Shown here: positions 1 to 9,165 of the stretch, piece after piece
Position numbering within the stretch: the first letter of the stretch is position 1
Layout: every line of letters begins with the position of its first letter
Assembly: GCF_000308375.1 (NCBI RefSeq)
Contig: NZ_BAFQ01000185.1
Coordinates: forward strand, 1 to 38,061
From: Nocardia aobensis NBRC 100429
GTDB lineage: Bacteria > Actinomycetota > Actinomycetes > Mycobacteriales > Mycobacteriaceae
Direction of reading: 5' to 3'
DNA length: 38,061 nt
Position numbers and translations under genes: made by a program
Notes under the pieces: model-generated
Databases searched by the model: none
Seen by the model: only the letters and a program-made list of their open reading frames with translations
Told to the model about the DNA's origin: nothing

Positions 1-223
1 ATGCCACGGGCGGCGCCGGACGCGTGGTCGCCGCACCCGCGCGCACGGTCCTGGTGCGGGATTTGGTGTTCGCCGACTTACCGGCCGGCTTGGCGGACTT
101 CGCACCCGACGCGGTGCGATCGGCGCCGCCGCGGCGGCGAATCGTGCCCCCGGCGGATTCGGACGAGCGGTCGCCGGGCTTGAGCCGCGGGGAAACCTTG
201 TTGATCGGCGGGCGGGATGCCAT
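1..223 (-). CDS. Second Mce-associated (Mas) protein, N-terminal part only
   Basis: An ATG at 223 follows a strong ribosome binding site (AGGAGAGG) that overlaps the stop codon of the upstream gene; the gap is 13 bp. The 74 visible residues begin MASRPPINKVSPRLKPGD and are a basic, Pro/Ala/Arg-rich, apparently disordered N-terminus with no membrane segment yet. The gene runs off the window edge. Mce operons usually end with two or more Mas genes after mceF, whose proteins have a low-complexity N-tail, one membrane helix and a periplasmic domain, and position and composition fit that. The assignment rests on context, since the diagnostic domain lies outside the window. Confidence 0.65.
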   Translation of the reverse strand, partial: MASRPPINKVSPRLKPGDRSSESAGGTIRRRGGADRTASGAKSAKPAGKSANTKSRTRTVRAGAATTRPAPPVA

Positions 224-236
224 CGGTGTACCTCTC

Positions 237-1004
237 CTACGATCCCGGCTGGGGGGCGGGCGCCTCGGACGGATTCGCGGGCGCGCTCGGCGCGGGCGCG
301 GCGTTTCCGTTCGCGGGCGGTTGGGCCGCCCCGGCGGGACCGGGGGTGTCCAGCGACACCAGCTGGCCGAGCGAATTGGCCTGCTCGGCCTTCCAGGTGT
401 CGCCGTCCTTCTTCATATCCAGCGTCCAGGTGGCCCGGAAGGACTGCACCGGAACGTTGGGCGCGGTCTGCGTGAGTTTCAGCACGACGATCGCCGAGGC
501 CTTGTCGCGCTCACTGTCCAGCGAGCTCAGCGCCGCTCCCAGCACCTTGCTGTCGATCTTGGTCTTCGACTTCTCGGCGGCATCCTTGATGCGGTCGTGG
601 TTCTCGTTGAGCTGGGTCAGCATGTCGCCGGTCATCGAGGACCGCATGGTGGTGATCGACCCCTCGACATCGCCGGGATTCATCGAGGTGAGGTTGATCG
701 CCGCCTGCCGGGCCGCATCCAGCGCGGTATCGCGCGCATCGGCGCGCGGACCGTCGGTGAACCACATCGCGCGGACCCAGCCGGTGCCGAACCACGCCGC
801 CAGGACCAGGGCCGCCACCAGCCACACCGCCGCGACCGAGGTCACGACCGTACGCAGTGTCGACGAACCCGGCCGGGCGGCCGGCTGCTCACCGGCGGAC
901 CGGCGCGCGGTCTCCTCCGGCGATGCCTCAGCTATCGCCTTTTCGGCATCGTCCGGCGGCTCCACCGCAGGTTGCGAGGAGGGGTTGGGCAGATCAGAAC
1001 TCAC
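237..1004 (-). CDS. Mce-associated membrane protein (Mas family)
   Basis: A protein of 255 residues with a GTG start. Residues 1-48 are a charged, Pro/Ala-rich cytoplasmic tail. One membrane helix follows at about 50-75 (TVVTSVAAVWLVAALVLAAW), then an extracytoplasmic domain of about 130 residues and a Pro/Ala/Asn-rich C-terminal tail. This is the standard layout of Mas proteins, which accompany MceA-F and are thought to stabilise the importer. It lies 50 bp after mceF and could be cotranscribed. It also has a TAGGGT hexamer ending 6 nt before the GTG (1011-1016), suggesting an additional leaderless promoter. Family assignment is good; molecular role is inferred from the family. Confidence 0.85.
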   Translation of the reverse strand: MSSDLPNPSSQPAVEPPDDAEKAIAEASPEETARRSAGEQPAARPGSSTLRTVVTSVAAVWLVAALVLAAWFGTGWVRAMWFTDGPRADARDTALDAARQAAINLTSMNPGDVEGSITTMRSSMTGDMLTQLNENHDRIKDAAEKSKTKIDSKVLGAALSSLDSERDKASAIVVLKLTQTAPNVPVQSFRATWTLDMKKDGDTWKAEQANSLGQLVSLDTPGPAGAAQPPANGNAAPAPSAPANPSEAPAPQPGS

Positions 1005-1010
1005 AGCGAC

Positions 1011-1016
1011 ACCCTA
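1011..1016 (-). promoter_or_regulatory. Candidate -10 element for a leaderless mas transcript
   Basis: On the minus strand the order is TAGGGT, then 6 nt, then the GTG of the Mas gene. TANNNT is the usual actinobacterial -10 form, and this spacing would put the transcript start at or very near the start codon. No clear -35 was identified. Confidence 0.4.
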
Positions 1017-1054
1017 GCGTCGTCGGTTTTCCGGACTTGCCTCCCGTACCCGCC

Positions 1055-2296
1055 TCACCGCTTCGGGGTCACTCCGATGAGAGTGGCCAACTGGATGGCG
1101 ACGGGGCTCAGGTTGAGCTTGTCCGGATCGGTCTTGGGCTTGGAATCCCACGGCTGCGGGACATTCGGATCGGCGTACTGCGCACGCGCGCCGCCGCGGA
1201 CATCGGTCGGACTTCCGAACGGCACCGTGCATTTCGCATCCGTGTTGAACGGGAAATCGTCGCGGGTGTCGTCGAAATTGGGATTCTGCGCCTTCATCTG
1301 GTCGAGAATGCGCTGAGTTCCCTCGTATCCGACGGTACAGGCCGGCGGATTGTTGGTTTCCAGCACCAGGCCGAAGTGGGTCGTCCCGTCGCCGGGCGCG
1401 GTCGCCGAACCACCGACCGAGAGCAGCGGCAGCATCTGCAGCAGCGGCTTCAGCGTGTAGGTCTGCGGCGACACCGCCTGCAGCAGCAGCCGCAGATTCG
1501 ACAGATCCGTGGTCAGCGGCTGCGCGCTCTGATCGAGCAGCTTGCCGATCTGCTCGCCGGCGTCGGCGCCGGTGCCGATCAACCGCCGGATATCGGGATC
1601 GTTGGCGCGCAGCTGCACGGCGAGCCGATCCAGGCCGTCGCTGAAGGTCCGGATCGCCGGCGACTGGTCGGCCTGGGTGCCGAGCACGGTCTGGGCGTCC
1701 CGGATCAGCTGCACGGTCTGCGGCAGCGCCTCGACGCCGGTCTGGGAGAACTTGTTCAGCGAATCGACGAGGATGCGCAGGTTGTCGCCCTGCCCGTCGA
1801 AGGCCTTACCGAGTTCGGTGACGGTCGTGCTCAACGCCGCCAGATCCGTCGTACTCGAGAAGTGGTTGACGCTGGCGAGCAGATCCTCGACCGGGATCGG
1901 GGTCTCGGCGCCGTCGATGACCGAACCGTCGCGCAGGTAGGGACCCTTCGACGTCTCCGGCACCAGATCCAGGTACTGCTCACCGATCGCCGAACGGTTG
2001 GCGATCATGGCCTTGGCACTGGCGGGGACCTTCGGCTTCCCGGAATCCAGTTCCAGATAGATCATCACGCCGTCGGGGGTGATATCGAGCGAGTCCACCC
2101 GCCCGACCGGCACACCGCGATAGGTGACCTCGGCGCCCTTGGACAGGTTGGCCGTCGTCTTGGCCTTCACCTTCACCTGATACTGGCCGAAGCCGAGCAT
2201 GTGGTCGAGGTGAATGTACTTCGCGCCGACGAAGACCACGCCGAGCACGGCGATCACCGCGAAGGCGATCAGCTGGTAGCGCACCAATCTACTCAT
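1055..2296 (-). CDS. mceF: MceF, MCE-domain subunit of the lipid importer
   Basis: A protein of 413 residues starting MSRLVRYQLIAF. It has an N-terminal membrane anchor at about 7-25 and an MCE domain at about 38-118 containing the typical GAEVTYRGVPVGRVDSL segment. A long helical region at about 150-300 follows, then a C-terminal domain with Pro-rich end. MCE proteins form a hexameric periplasmic tunnel that carries lipids to the YrbE permease. Being last of six, after the lipoprotein MceE, identifies it as MceF. Its ATG overlaps the mceE stop by 4 bp (ATGA), indicating translational coupling. The transported lipid cannot be read from the sequence. Confidence 0.95.
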   Translation of the reverse strand: MSRLVRYQLIAFAVIAVLGVVFVGAKYIHLDHMLGFGQYQVKVKAKTTANLSKGAEVTYRGVPVGRVDSLDITPDGVMIYLELDSGKPKVPASAKAMIANRSAIGEQYLDLVPETSKGPYLRDGSVIDGAETPIPVEDLLASVNHFSSTTDLAALSTTVTELGKAFDGQGDNLRILVDSLNKFSQTGVEALPQTVQLIRDAQTVLGTQADQSPAIRTFSDGLDRLAVQLRANDPDIRRLIGTGADAGEQIGKLLDQSAQPLTTDLSNLRLLLQAVSPQTYTLKPLLQMLPLLSVGGSATAPGDGTTHFGLVLETNNPPACTVGYEGTQRILDQMKAQNPNFDDTRDDFPFNTDAKCTVPFGSPTDVRGGARAQYADPNVPQPWDSKPKTDPDKLNLSPVAIQLATLIGVTPKR

Positions 2297-3531
2297 CGCG
2301 GCTGCACTCCCAACTGATCGAGAATCGACCCGATCGGATCACCCGGCTTGGCGGGGGCCGGAGCCACCACGGTGGGCGGCAGCGGTACCAGCGACACCGT
2401 CGGCCAGCCCGGTCGCGGGCCGTTGCCGTTGTAATACGGATTGGTCGGATCCACCGGCACCGGCGGCCCGTACTTGGGCGGGATGTACACCGGATCCGGT
2501 TTGCCCACACCGAGATTCGACATCAGGACACCGATCTGGGTGTCCACCGACAGCCAGGTGTTCACCGAACCACCGAAGGTCGATTTGATCGCCTCGTCCG
2601 GGAACGGATAGGTCAGGACCAGTGGGAACGCGGTCACCAGATCGGGCGCCGAACGGCCCAGTTCCTGCAGCGTCGGCCGCAGTGCCTGCAGATCGCGGAT
2701 CAGGTTGTCCTTGGACTTGTCCAGCACGTCGACACCGGCCTGGCCGACCCGGTCGAGTTGCTTCAGCAAGCCGATCAGCTGCGGACGCTGCTCGTCGAGG
2801 ATCTTGATACCGGCCGGCAGTTCGTCGAGGATCTTGCCGATCTGCTCGGACTGCTGCCCGACCCGGCTGGACAACGTGCCCAGGCTGTCGAGCGCGTGCT
2901 GAATATCGGCGACCTGCTGGTTGAGGCCGTCGATGAGCGTGTCGGCCTGATCCAGCAGCGACCGCACCCGGTTCTCCCGGCCGGCCAGCGCCTTGTTCAG
3001 TTCCACCACGATGGGCTGCAACTGCGCCACGCCACCGCCGTTGAGCAGCAGCGACAGCGCACCGAGGACCTGTTCGATCTCGACCGCGTGCCGGGTCCGG
3101 TCGACGGGGATGACCGCGCCGTCCTTCAACCGGTCGGGCGAGACCTCCTCCTTCGGCGCCGAGAGCTCGACGAATTTCTCACCGAGCAGATTCGACTGCC
3201 GCACCTCGGCGTGCGCGTTGGCGGGCAGCTTCACCGAGGAGTTGACCACGGTGTGCACGCTCGCGGTCCAGCCGTCGGGGGCGACGTCGATGGACTCCAC
3301 CCGGCCGACCGGCACACCCTCGACCTTGACCGCCGACTGCGGCACCAGATCCAGGACGTCGTCGAAACGCACGTCGATACGCATCGGATGGTCACCCACA
3401 TCGGCGCCGCCGGGCAGCGGCACGCTGTAGATACCGTCCGAGGAACACGAACCCACCAGCATCGCGGTCACGCCGACCACCGCGACGGCACCCAGGCCGC
3501 GGGCCGTCCTGCGGAATGCGAAGGGCGTCAT
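2293..3531 (-). CDS. mceE: MceE, lipoprotein MCE subunit (LprK-like)
   Basis: A protein of 412 residues. The ATG at 3531 is chosen over a longer open frame because it overlaps the mceD stop (ATGA) and begins a proper signal peptide: an Arg-containing n-region, a hydrophobic stretch, then a lipobox ending VGSC with Cys29 as the likely lipidated residue. The MCE domain at about 48-130 includes VKVEGVPVGRVESIDV. Helical repeats at about 170-310 and a Pro-rich C-terminus follow. MceE is the lipid-anchored member of the Mce hexamer, as LprK is in the M. tuberculosis mce1 operon. Confidence 0.95.
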   Translation of the reverse strand: MTPFAFRRTARGLGAVAVVGVTAMLVGSCSSDGIYSVPLPGGADVGDHPMRIDVRFDDVLDLVPQSAVKVEGVPVGRVESIDVAPDGWTASVHTVVNSSVKLPANAHAEVRQSNLLGEKFVELSAPKEEVSPDRLKDGAVIPVDRTRHAVEIEQVLGALSLLLNGGGVAQLQPIVVELNKALAGRENRVRSLLDQADTLIDGLNQQVADIQHALDSLGTLSSRVGQQSEQIGKILDELPAGIKILDEQRPQLIGLLKQLDRVGQAGVDVLDKSKDNLIRDLQALRPTLQELGRSAPDLVTAFPLVLTYPFPDEAIKSTFGGSVNTWLSVDTQIGVLMSNLGVGKPDPVYIPPKYGPPVPVDPTNPYYNGNGPRPGWPTVSLVPLPPTVVAPAPAKPGDPIGSILDQLGVQPR

Positions 3532-4814
3532 CGCTGGCCACCTTCCTGCTGCGACGGCGGCTGCCGGTCCGACGGGGTGCCCGGCACGCTGCCGGGAGCC
3601 GGGGTCTTCTGGATGTTGTCGCCGCTGAGGATGCCGAACGGCAGCACCAGCGACGGCGTCTGCACACCGTCCTTGATCTGGTCGGTGATCACCTTGCACT
3701 GATCCAGGATCGGGCGCATCTGGCGGCTGATCGCATCGAATTTCGGGTCGCCCGGCCGCAATTGGCCGAGGTCGAGCATCTTGCAGACGGCGCCGAACGG
3801 ATTCTGCAGATCGGTGAAGTTGGCGCGCATGTCGAGCGTGCCGGATTCACCGTTGTGGATGTTGATCAGGTTGCTCAGCGCCACCGGAAGCACCGGCAGC
3901 GCGTTCGCCACATCCTGGCGCTGATCGGCCAGGGTCTGGGTCAGCTTGGTCAGCGCATCGGCGTTCTCGGCGACCAGGTCCCGGTTGTCGTCGATGAACC
4001 GGGCGACGTCGCCGAGCGCGATCGACAGCAGATTCAGTGCCTGCCCGAGGTTCTCCCGCTCACCGGAGAGGAATCCGGCCAGATCCGCCAGCTGCGTGTT
4101 GAATTGGCGCACCTGCTGGTCGTTGACCGCCAGGGTGTGCACGAAGATCTGCAGATTCTTGATCGTGTCGAAGATGTCGCCGCGCGCGTCCGACAGATAG
4201 CGGGCCGCGTGCGAGAGCTGAGTCAAGCTGTTGGCCAGCGCGTCCCCGTTCCCGGACAGATTCGCGGCACCGGTGCGGACCAGCTCGTTCACCGCGCCGT
4301 CCTTGTTGGCGCCGTTGGGCCCCAGCGCATCCGACAGTTCCTGGATGCTCCTGTACAGCCGGTCGACCTCGACCGGGGTCGCCGTGCGGTCGCGCGGGAT
4401 GGTGGCGTTGCGCGGCATCTTCGGCCCGCCCTTGTAGACGGGCGTGAGCTGGATGTAGCGGTCCGACACCACCGAGGGCGTGATCTGAGCGGCCTTGGCG
4501 TCGGCCGGAATGTCGTACTTCCGGTCGACGTGCATGGTGACCTTCACCTGATCACCCTGCGGCGTGACCGAATCGACCTTGCCCACCGGGACGCCGAGGA
4601 TGCGCACCTCGGAGCCCTCGTAGATACCGATCGACTTGTCGAAGTAGGCGGTGATCTTGGTGGTGTTGTAGCTGCTGAACAGCCACCACAGCACACCGGC
4701 GACGACCACCACGGCAACCGTGCCGAGGGCCAGGGCGATCTTGGTGCCGCGGCCGGATTCGCGGATCACCGTCAGCGGATCCCGGCGCGATCCCTTACCG
4801 AGAGCAGCCTGCAT
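3528..4814 (-). CDS. mceD: MceD, MCE-domain subunit of the lipid importer
   Basis: A protein of 428 residues with a basic N-terminus (KGSRRDPLTVIRESGRG) and one membrane helix at about 25-47. The MCE domain at about 55-135 contains GSEVRILGVPVGKVDSV. A long coiled-coil-like region and a Pro/Gln-rich tail ending QQEGGQR follow. Order in the operon and the long disordered tail fit MceD. Its start codon shares one base with the mceC stop (TGATG), and its stop overlaps the mceE start by 4 bp. It should form one position of the heterohexameric MCE tunnel. Confidence 0.94.
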   Translation of the reverse strand: MQAALGKGSRRDPLTVIRESGRGTKIALALGTVAVVVVAGVLWWLFSSYNTTKITAYFDKSIGIYEGSEVRILGVPVGKVDSVTPQGDQVKVTMHVDRKYDIPADAKAAQITPSVVSDRYIQLTPVYKGGPKMPRNATIPRDRTATPVEVDRLYRSIQELSDALGPNGANKDGAVNELVRTGAANLSGNGDALANSLTQLSHAARYLSDARGDIFDTIKNLQIFVHTLAVNDQQVRQFNTQLADLAGFLSGERENLGQALNLLSIALGDVARFIDDNRDLVAENADALTKLTQTLADQRQDVANALPVLPVALSNLINIHNGESGTLDMRANFTDLQNPFGAVCKMLDLGQLRPGDPKFDAISRQMRPILDQCKVITDQIKDGVQTPSLVLPFGILSGDNIQKTPAPGSVPGTPSDRQPPSQQEGGQR

Positions 4815-5824
4815 CAGTTGCCTCCCAGGGTGCGGATCGGCGGGCGGTTACCCGGAATCTCCGGCAGCGCCGGCGGGATCAGGTTGACGATCACCGCGTC
4901 GAACCAGCGCCCGTTGCCCAGCACGTTGGCGTACAGGCCGTAGAACGGCGCCGCCAGCTTCAGCGTCTTGGAGATGTTCTGCTGATTGTCGTTGAGCAGG
5001 TCGATGGACTTCTTCAGATTGGTCAGCGCCGGACCGATCTGCTGCTCGTTGTCGTGCACCAGCGCACTCAATTCGGCGGCAACGGTTTTCGCGCCGTTGA
5101 GCAGCTGCGAGATGGCCTGCTGGCGGACGTTCAACTCGGCCAGCAACTCACCGCCGTTGGCCAGCAACCGCTCGAACTGCTCGTTGCGGTCGGCGAGCAC
5201 CTTGGTGGTTTTGTTGGTCGCGTTGAACAGGTGCTTGAGCTCCTCGTCGCGCTTGGCCAGCGTCTCCGACAGCCGGGCGACGCCGTCGATCGAGCCGCGG
5301 ATCTCCGGCGGGGTGCCGGAGAACGCGTCGGAGAGCACCCGGAAGCTGGTGGCCAGTTGCGCGGTGTCGGTCTTCTCGATATCCGAGGCGGCATCACTGA
5401 AGGCCTCGACCACGTCGTACGGAGAAACTGTGCGCGACAACGGAATTCGCTTGTCCGGATCGGCCGGGTGGGAACCCTTGGGATCCAGCGCCAGATACTT
5501 CTGCCCGAGCAGGGTCTTGATCTGGATCGACGCGGTGGTGGCATCGCCGATCCACGCGTCCTTGGTCCGGAAGTCGACCAGCACGCGGTCGCCGTCGAGG
5601 CGCACATCGGACACATCGCCGACCTTCACGCCCGCGACGCGTACCTCGTTACCCTTCTTCAGGCCCGCGGCCTCGGAGAATTCCGCGGTGTAACTGGTAC
5701 TCGCGCCGATGATCGGCAGCTTGTCCAAGAAGAACGCCGACAACGCGATCAGCAGCACCATGAACAAGCCGAGCCCGCCCATGAACGCCGGGCTGCGCTT
5801 GCCGAGGAGAACCCGGTCTTCCAT
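4814..5824 (-). CDS. mceC: MceC, MCE-domain subunit of the lipid importer
   Basis: A protein of 336 residues. The start is placed at the ATG of MEDRVLLGKRSP because it shares one base with the mceB stop (TGATG) and directly precedes the membrane anchor at about 14-33; the longer open frame upstream lies inside mceB. The MCE domain at about 40-120 contains GNEVRVAGVKVGDVSDV. The rest is largely helical and ends in a short Pro-rich segment (LPEIPGNRPPIRTLGGN). It is shorter than MceD and MceA because it lacks a long tail. Part of the same coupled series of six mce genes. Confidence 0.94.
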   Translation of the reverse strand: MEDRVLLGKRSPAFMGGLGLFMVLLIALSAFFLDKLPIIGASTSYTAEFSEAAGLKKGNEVRVAGVKVGDVSDVRLDGDRVLVDFRTKDAWIGDATTASIQIKTLLGQKYLALDPKGSHPADPDKRIPLSRTVSPYDVVEAFSDAASDIEKTDTAQLATSFRVLSDAFSGTPPEIRGSIDGVARLSETLAKRDEELKHLFNATNKTTKVLADRNEQFERLLANGGELLAELNVRQQAISQLLNGAKTVAAELSALVHDNEQQIGPALTNLKKSIDLLNDNQQNISKTLKLAAPFYGLYANVLGNGRWFDAVIVNLIPPALPEIPGNRPPIRTLGGN

Positions 5825-6903
5825 CAGCGGCCACCCTTCCCGTGACAGCGCGGCGCCGGGTTGGTGTAGACCGGCTGATTCACCGTCGGCATCTGAGCCG
5901 GCAGGTTCAATTGCGGCGCGTCCTGCACCCCGGGACCGGCGACGATATCGATACCGCAGAGATAGAACTGGAACCACGAGCCGTAGCTCGCCGCGCGACC
6001 CAGCTTCTCCATCTTGATCGGCAGATTCGTCAGGGCCTGATTCACCTCGCCGGAGCGATCGTTCAGGGTGCCGGTCAGCTGGTTCAGGCCGGCGATCGAC
6101 CCCTGCAGGGTCGGCCGGGTGGGAACCAGCAGATCCGCGGTCGCCGAGGCGAGATTGCCCAGCGACTGCACCGCCGAGCCGATCGTGCCGCGTTCAGCGT
6201 TGAGCCCGCTCACCAGCGCCTCGGTGTTGACGATCAGATCGTTGAGCTGTCCGTCGCGAGCGTTCACCGCGTCCAGCACCTGGTTGAGGTTCTTGACGAT
6301 CTCGCCGATCACCGCGTCCTTGTCGGCGATCTTGTTCGTCAGGCTCGCGGTGTTGCGCACCAGATCGGTGATCGTGCCCGATTCACCCTGGAAGACCTGG
6401 ATGATCTCGTAGGACAGCTTGTTCACGTCCTCGGCCGACAACGTCTGGAACAGCGGCCGGAAACCGTTGAACAAGGTGGTGAGGTTCAGCGCGGGCTTGG
6501 TCCGCTCCAGCGGAATCGTGGCGCCCTTCGTGATCTTGCGGCCCTGCTGTCCGGCGCCCTGCTCCAGCGCGATGTAGCGCTGCCCCACCAGGTTGCGGTA
6601 GCGGATGGTCGCGGTGCTGGAGGCGGGCAGCCAGTCCCGATCGGTGAGCTGGAAGTGCACCTCGGCCATGTTGCGGTCGACGACCGACACCTTGGTCACC
6701 TTGCCGACCCGCACACCGGCGATGCGCACCTCGTCGCCCTTGTTCAGCGATGTCACATCGCTGAACCGCGCCTTGAACTCGGTGCCGCCGCCGGAATAGT
6801 TGGCGATGGTGAGCGCCAGGAACGCGGTCGCGAGCACTGTCACCAGCACGAAGATGCCCAGTTTGGTCAGGGGCCCGCCCAGACCACGCAACGTGGCCTT
6901 CAT
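5824..6903 (-). CDS. mceB: MceB, MCE-domain subunit of the lipid importer
   Basis: A protein of 359 residues starting MKATLRGLGGPLTKLG. It has a membrane anchor at about 14-35 and an MCE domain at about 42-125 with GDEVRIAGVRVGKVTKVSV. A helical region follows, then a C-terminal segment with two cysteines (YLCGID and PRCHGKG) that could form a disulfide in the periplasm. The ATG overlaps the mceA stop by 4 bp (ATGA). Second of the six mce genes, hence MceB. Confidence 0.95.
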   Translation of the reverse strand: MKATLRGLGGPLTKLGIFVLVTVLATAFLALTIANYSGGGTEFKARFSDVTSLNKGDEVRIAGVRVGKVTKVSVVDRNMAEVHFQLTDRDWLPASSTATIRYRNLVGQRYIALEQGAGQQGRKITKGATIPLERTKPALNLTTLFNGFRPLFQTLSAEDVNKLSYEIIQVFQGESGTITDLVRNTASLTNKIADKDAVIGEIVKNLNQVLDAVNARDGQLNDLIVNTEALVSGLNAERGTIGSAVQSLGNLASATADLLVPTRPTLQGSIAGLNQLTGTLNDRSGEVNQALTNLPIKMEKLGRAASYGSWFQFYLCGIDIVAGPGVQDAPQLNLPAQMPTVNQPVYTNPAPRCHGKGGR

Positions 6904-8255
6904 CGCACACTCACCTCACTTCCACGCATCGCGGGGGCGCCGATCCGGCTCACCCAGCTGGGCACCTGATCGGGCGAAACCCCGTTCGCCGCACCGTAGA
7001 TCGCACCCAGGGTGTGCTGTTCGGCGGGCGAACCCATGGTCGTGGCGCCCGCTGCGCCGTAGACCGAGAACTGCGCCGCCGGCAGTTGACCGATGTTCTG
7101 GTCACCCGGATTCCGGGTCGGCGGCTGATAGGAACCGTCGTTGGCCGACCCGGTCGGATACTGACCGGGATCCACCCCGAGCGGATATTCGGGGAAGCAC
7201 GCCGGCGGCCGGTTCGTATCCAGCCAACGCGGTTCGTCCTGGTTGGGCAGATAGCGGCCACGCGGATTGGTGATCTCGATCGTCACCCGCGAACCCGGAG
7301 TATCGGTGCCCTTGCCGAAGAGGTTGTCGATGCGCGGCTTCAGCTGCGCGAAATTCTTCATCGTGCACGGGAACGAGGGCGAATAGGTCGCCAGTAGTTC
7401 CAGCGCCTCACGCGAATCGGCCGCGACATCGATGATGTTGTCGTGGTTGGCCGTCAGGAAATCGGCGGTCTTCGACGACGTCGGGGTCAGGACCGAATAC
7501 AGCGTGTCCAACTGCGAACGCTTCTGCACGATGGTCGCATTCAGCGTGCGCAGATTGTCGAAGGCGTCGACCAGCTGCGGCAGCGCGTCCGAATAGGTGT
7601 CGGCGACCGTCGCGAAGGTGTGGATATCGTCCTGCAACTGCGGCATCACGCCGTTGATATCGCGGAAGATGTCGTCGAGCCGATCGATGGTGTGGCCCAG
7701 TTCCTCACCCTGGCCACCCAGCGCCTGCGACAGCGCGCCCAGCGTCGAGGCCAGGTACTGCGGCGGAATCGCCTGCAGCAGCGGCATGATCGAATCCAGT
7801 AGCTGGCTCACCTCGACGGCATTGCCGCTGGCGTCCTGATACAGCGTCATGCCCGCCTGCAGATGCTTCGGGCTGGGCTGCTCGGGCCAGACCAGATCGA
7901 CATAACGCTCGCCGAACAGGGTTTTCGGCAGCAGCCGGGCCGTCACATTGGACGGAATCTTCGAAGCCTTGTCCGGATCGATCGCCAGATGCAGTTTCAC
8001 CTTGCCGTTGGCGGATTCACTGGAACGCACCTCGCCGACATTGACGCCGCGAACTTTCACATCCGCATTGCGGGTCAACGCGTTTCCGACCGTATCGGTG
8101 ATCAGATCGACCTTGACCACCTTGACCCACACCTTGTTGTAGGCCGCGATCGTCGTGCCGAGAAACAGCGCCATCACCACGAAGAACACGATGCCCAACG
8201 TGCGGATCCGGAGTTTCTCGGTAGAGCGCCAGAATTGCACACTGCGCGCGCTCAT
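6900..8255 (-). CDS. mceA: MceA, MCE-domain subunit of the lipid importer
   Basis: A protein of 451 residues with an N-terminal anchor at about 18-40 (TLGIVFFVVMALFLGTTI). The MCE domain at about 48-130 contains ADVKVRGVNVGEVRSSES. A long helical part and a C-terminal Pro/Gly-rich region follow. The ribosome binding site AAAGGTGGGAG precedes the ATG. It lies 37 bp after yrbEB, the only sizeable gap between the permease genes and mceF. First of six mce genes, hence MceA. It is expected to contact the YrbE permease and the other MCE subunits in the inner-membrane complex. Confidence 0.95.
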   Translation of the reverse strand: MSARSVQFWRSTEKLRIRTLGIVFFVVMALFLGTTIAAYNKVWVKVVKVDLITDTVGNALTRNADVKVRGVNVGEVRSSESANGKVKLHLAIDPDKASKIPSNVTARLLPKTLFGERYVDLVWPEQPSPKHLQAGMTLYQDASGNAVEVSQLLDSIMPLLQAIPPQYLASTLGALSQALGGQGEELGHTIDRLDDIFRDINGVMPQLQDDIHTFATVADTYSDALPQLVDAFDNLRTLNATIVQKRSQLDTLYSVLTPTSSKTADFLTANHDNIIDVAADSREALELLATYSPSFPCTMKNFAQLKPRIDNLFGKGTDTPGSRVTIEITNPRGRYLPNQDEPRWLDTNRPPACFPEYPLGVDPGQYPTGSANDGSYQPPTRNPGDQNIGQLPAAQFSVYGAAGATTMGSPAEQHTLGAIYGAANGVSPDQVPSWVSRIGAPAMRGSEVSVR

Positions 8256-8292
8256 GCTCCCACCTTTCGGGCTACCGCCGCGCCTGGTCCGC

Positions 8293-9165
8293 TCATCCCG
8301 CGACTCGCACTGTCGTCGTCGTACCCCAGATCGCCAGGCTGAGGAAGAAGTCGAGGATGTTCACCAGCACGATCGACGCACGCACCGCGCGTCCCACGGC
8401 CACACCGACGCCGGCCGGACCGCCGGTGGCGTTGAAGCCGTAATAGCAATGGATCAGGATGATCACGAAGGCGAACACCAGCACCTTCACGAACGAATAC
8501 AGCACGTCTTCGGGTGGCAGGAACAGACCGAAATAATGGTCGTACGATCCCGTGGATTGCCCGTTGAACCACACGCTGATCTGCCTGGACGCGATGAACG
8601 TGCCGAGCAGGCCGACGATGTAGAGCGGAATCACCGCAACGAATCCCGCGATGACGCGCGTGGTCACCAGGAACGGCACGCCGGGTACCGCCATCACCTC
8701 GAGCGCGTCGATTTCCTCGGAAATTCGCATCGCACCCAATTGCGCGGTGAAACCACAGCCGACCGTCGCCGACAATGCCAATGCCGCGACCAGCGGCGCC
8801 AATTCGCGAGTATTGATGTAGCCGGTCAGAAAGCCGGTGAGCACCGAACTGCCGAGGGCGTCGAGAGCTTTGAAACCCTGCAGGCCGACGACGACACCGA
8901 CCGAGGCCGACATCATCACCACGACGCCGATGGTGCCGCCGATGACCGCGAGTGCACCCGAACCGAAGGTCACCTCGGCCAGCAGCCGCATGACCTCCTT
9001 GCGGTAATGCACGACGGTGCGCGGAATCCAGGCGATCGCCTTGGAATAGAACGACATCTGATCGCCGGCGCGATCGATGACATTCACCGGCGACTTGAGC
9101 GCAGCACCTACTCGGCGCATCCGCCTCGAAAAGATCGGAGAACGCTGGGAAACAACCATCGTCAC
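8293..9165 (-). CDS. yrbEB: YrbEB, MlaE-family permease subunit of the Mce importer
   Basis: A protein of 290 residues with several hydrophobic segments between about 70 and 285 and the MlaE-family signature around MRISEEIDALEVMAVPGVPFLV, the loop that couples to the ATPase. The start is GTG overlapping the yrbEA stop as GTGA, with an alternative ATG two codons later. It pairs with YrbEA to make the inner-membrane permease beneath the MCE tunnel. The residue pattern GFNATGGPAGVGVAVGRAVR near the C-terminus is also typical of the family. Confidence 0.95.
   Translation of the reverse strand: MTMVVSQRSPIFSRRMRRVGAALKSPVNVIDRAGDQMSFYSKAIAWIPRTVVHYRKEVMRLLAEVTFGSGALAVIGGTIGVVVMMSASVGVVVGLQGFKALDALGSSVLTGFLTGYINTRELAPLVAALALSATVGCGFTAQLGAMRISEEIDALEVMAVPGVPFLVTTRVIAGFVAVIPLYIVGLLGTFIASRQISVWFNGQSTGSYDHYFGLFLPPEDVLYSFVKVLVFAFVIILIHCYYGFNATGGPAGVGVAVGRAVRASIVLVNILDFFLSLAIWGTTTTVRVAG

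Noticed and set aside
24..2317. Long plus-strand open frames (430 and 486 codons) opposite mas and mceF
   Set aside because: They are antisense to clear mce-family genes, have Arg/Gly/Gln-rich composition and no family features: shadows of high-GC codon bias. The same holds for the long plus-strand frames over mceB-E, yrbE and mceG.
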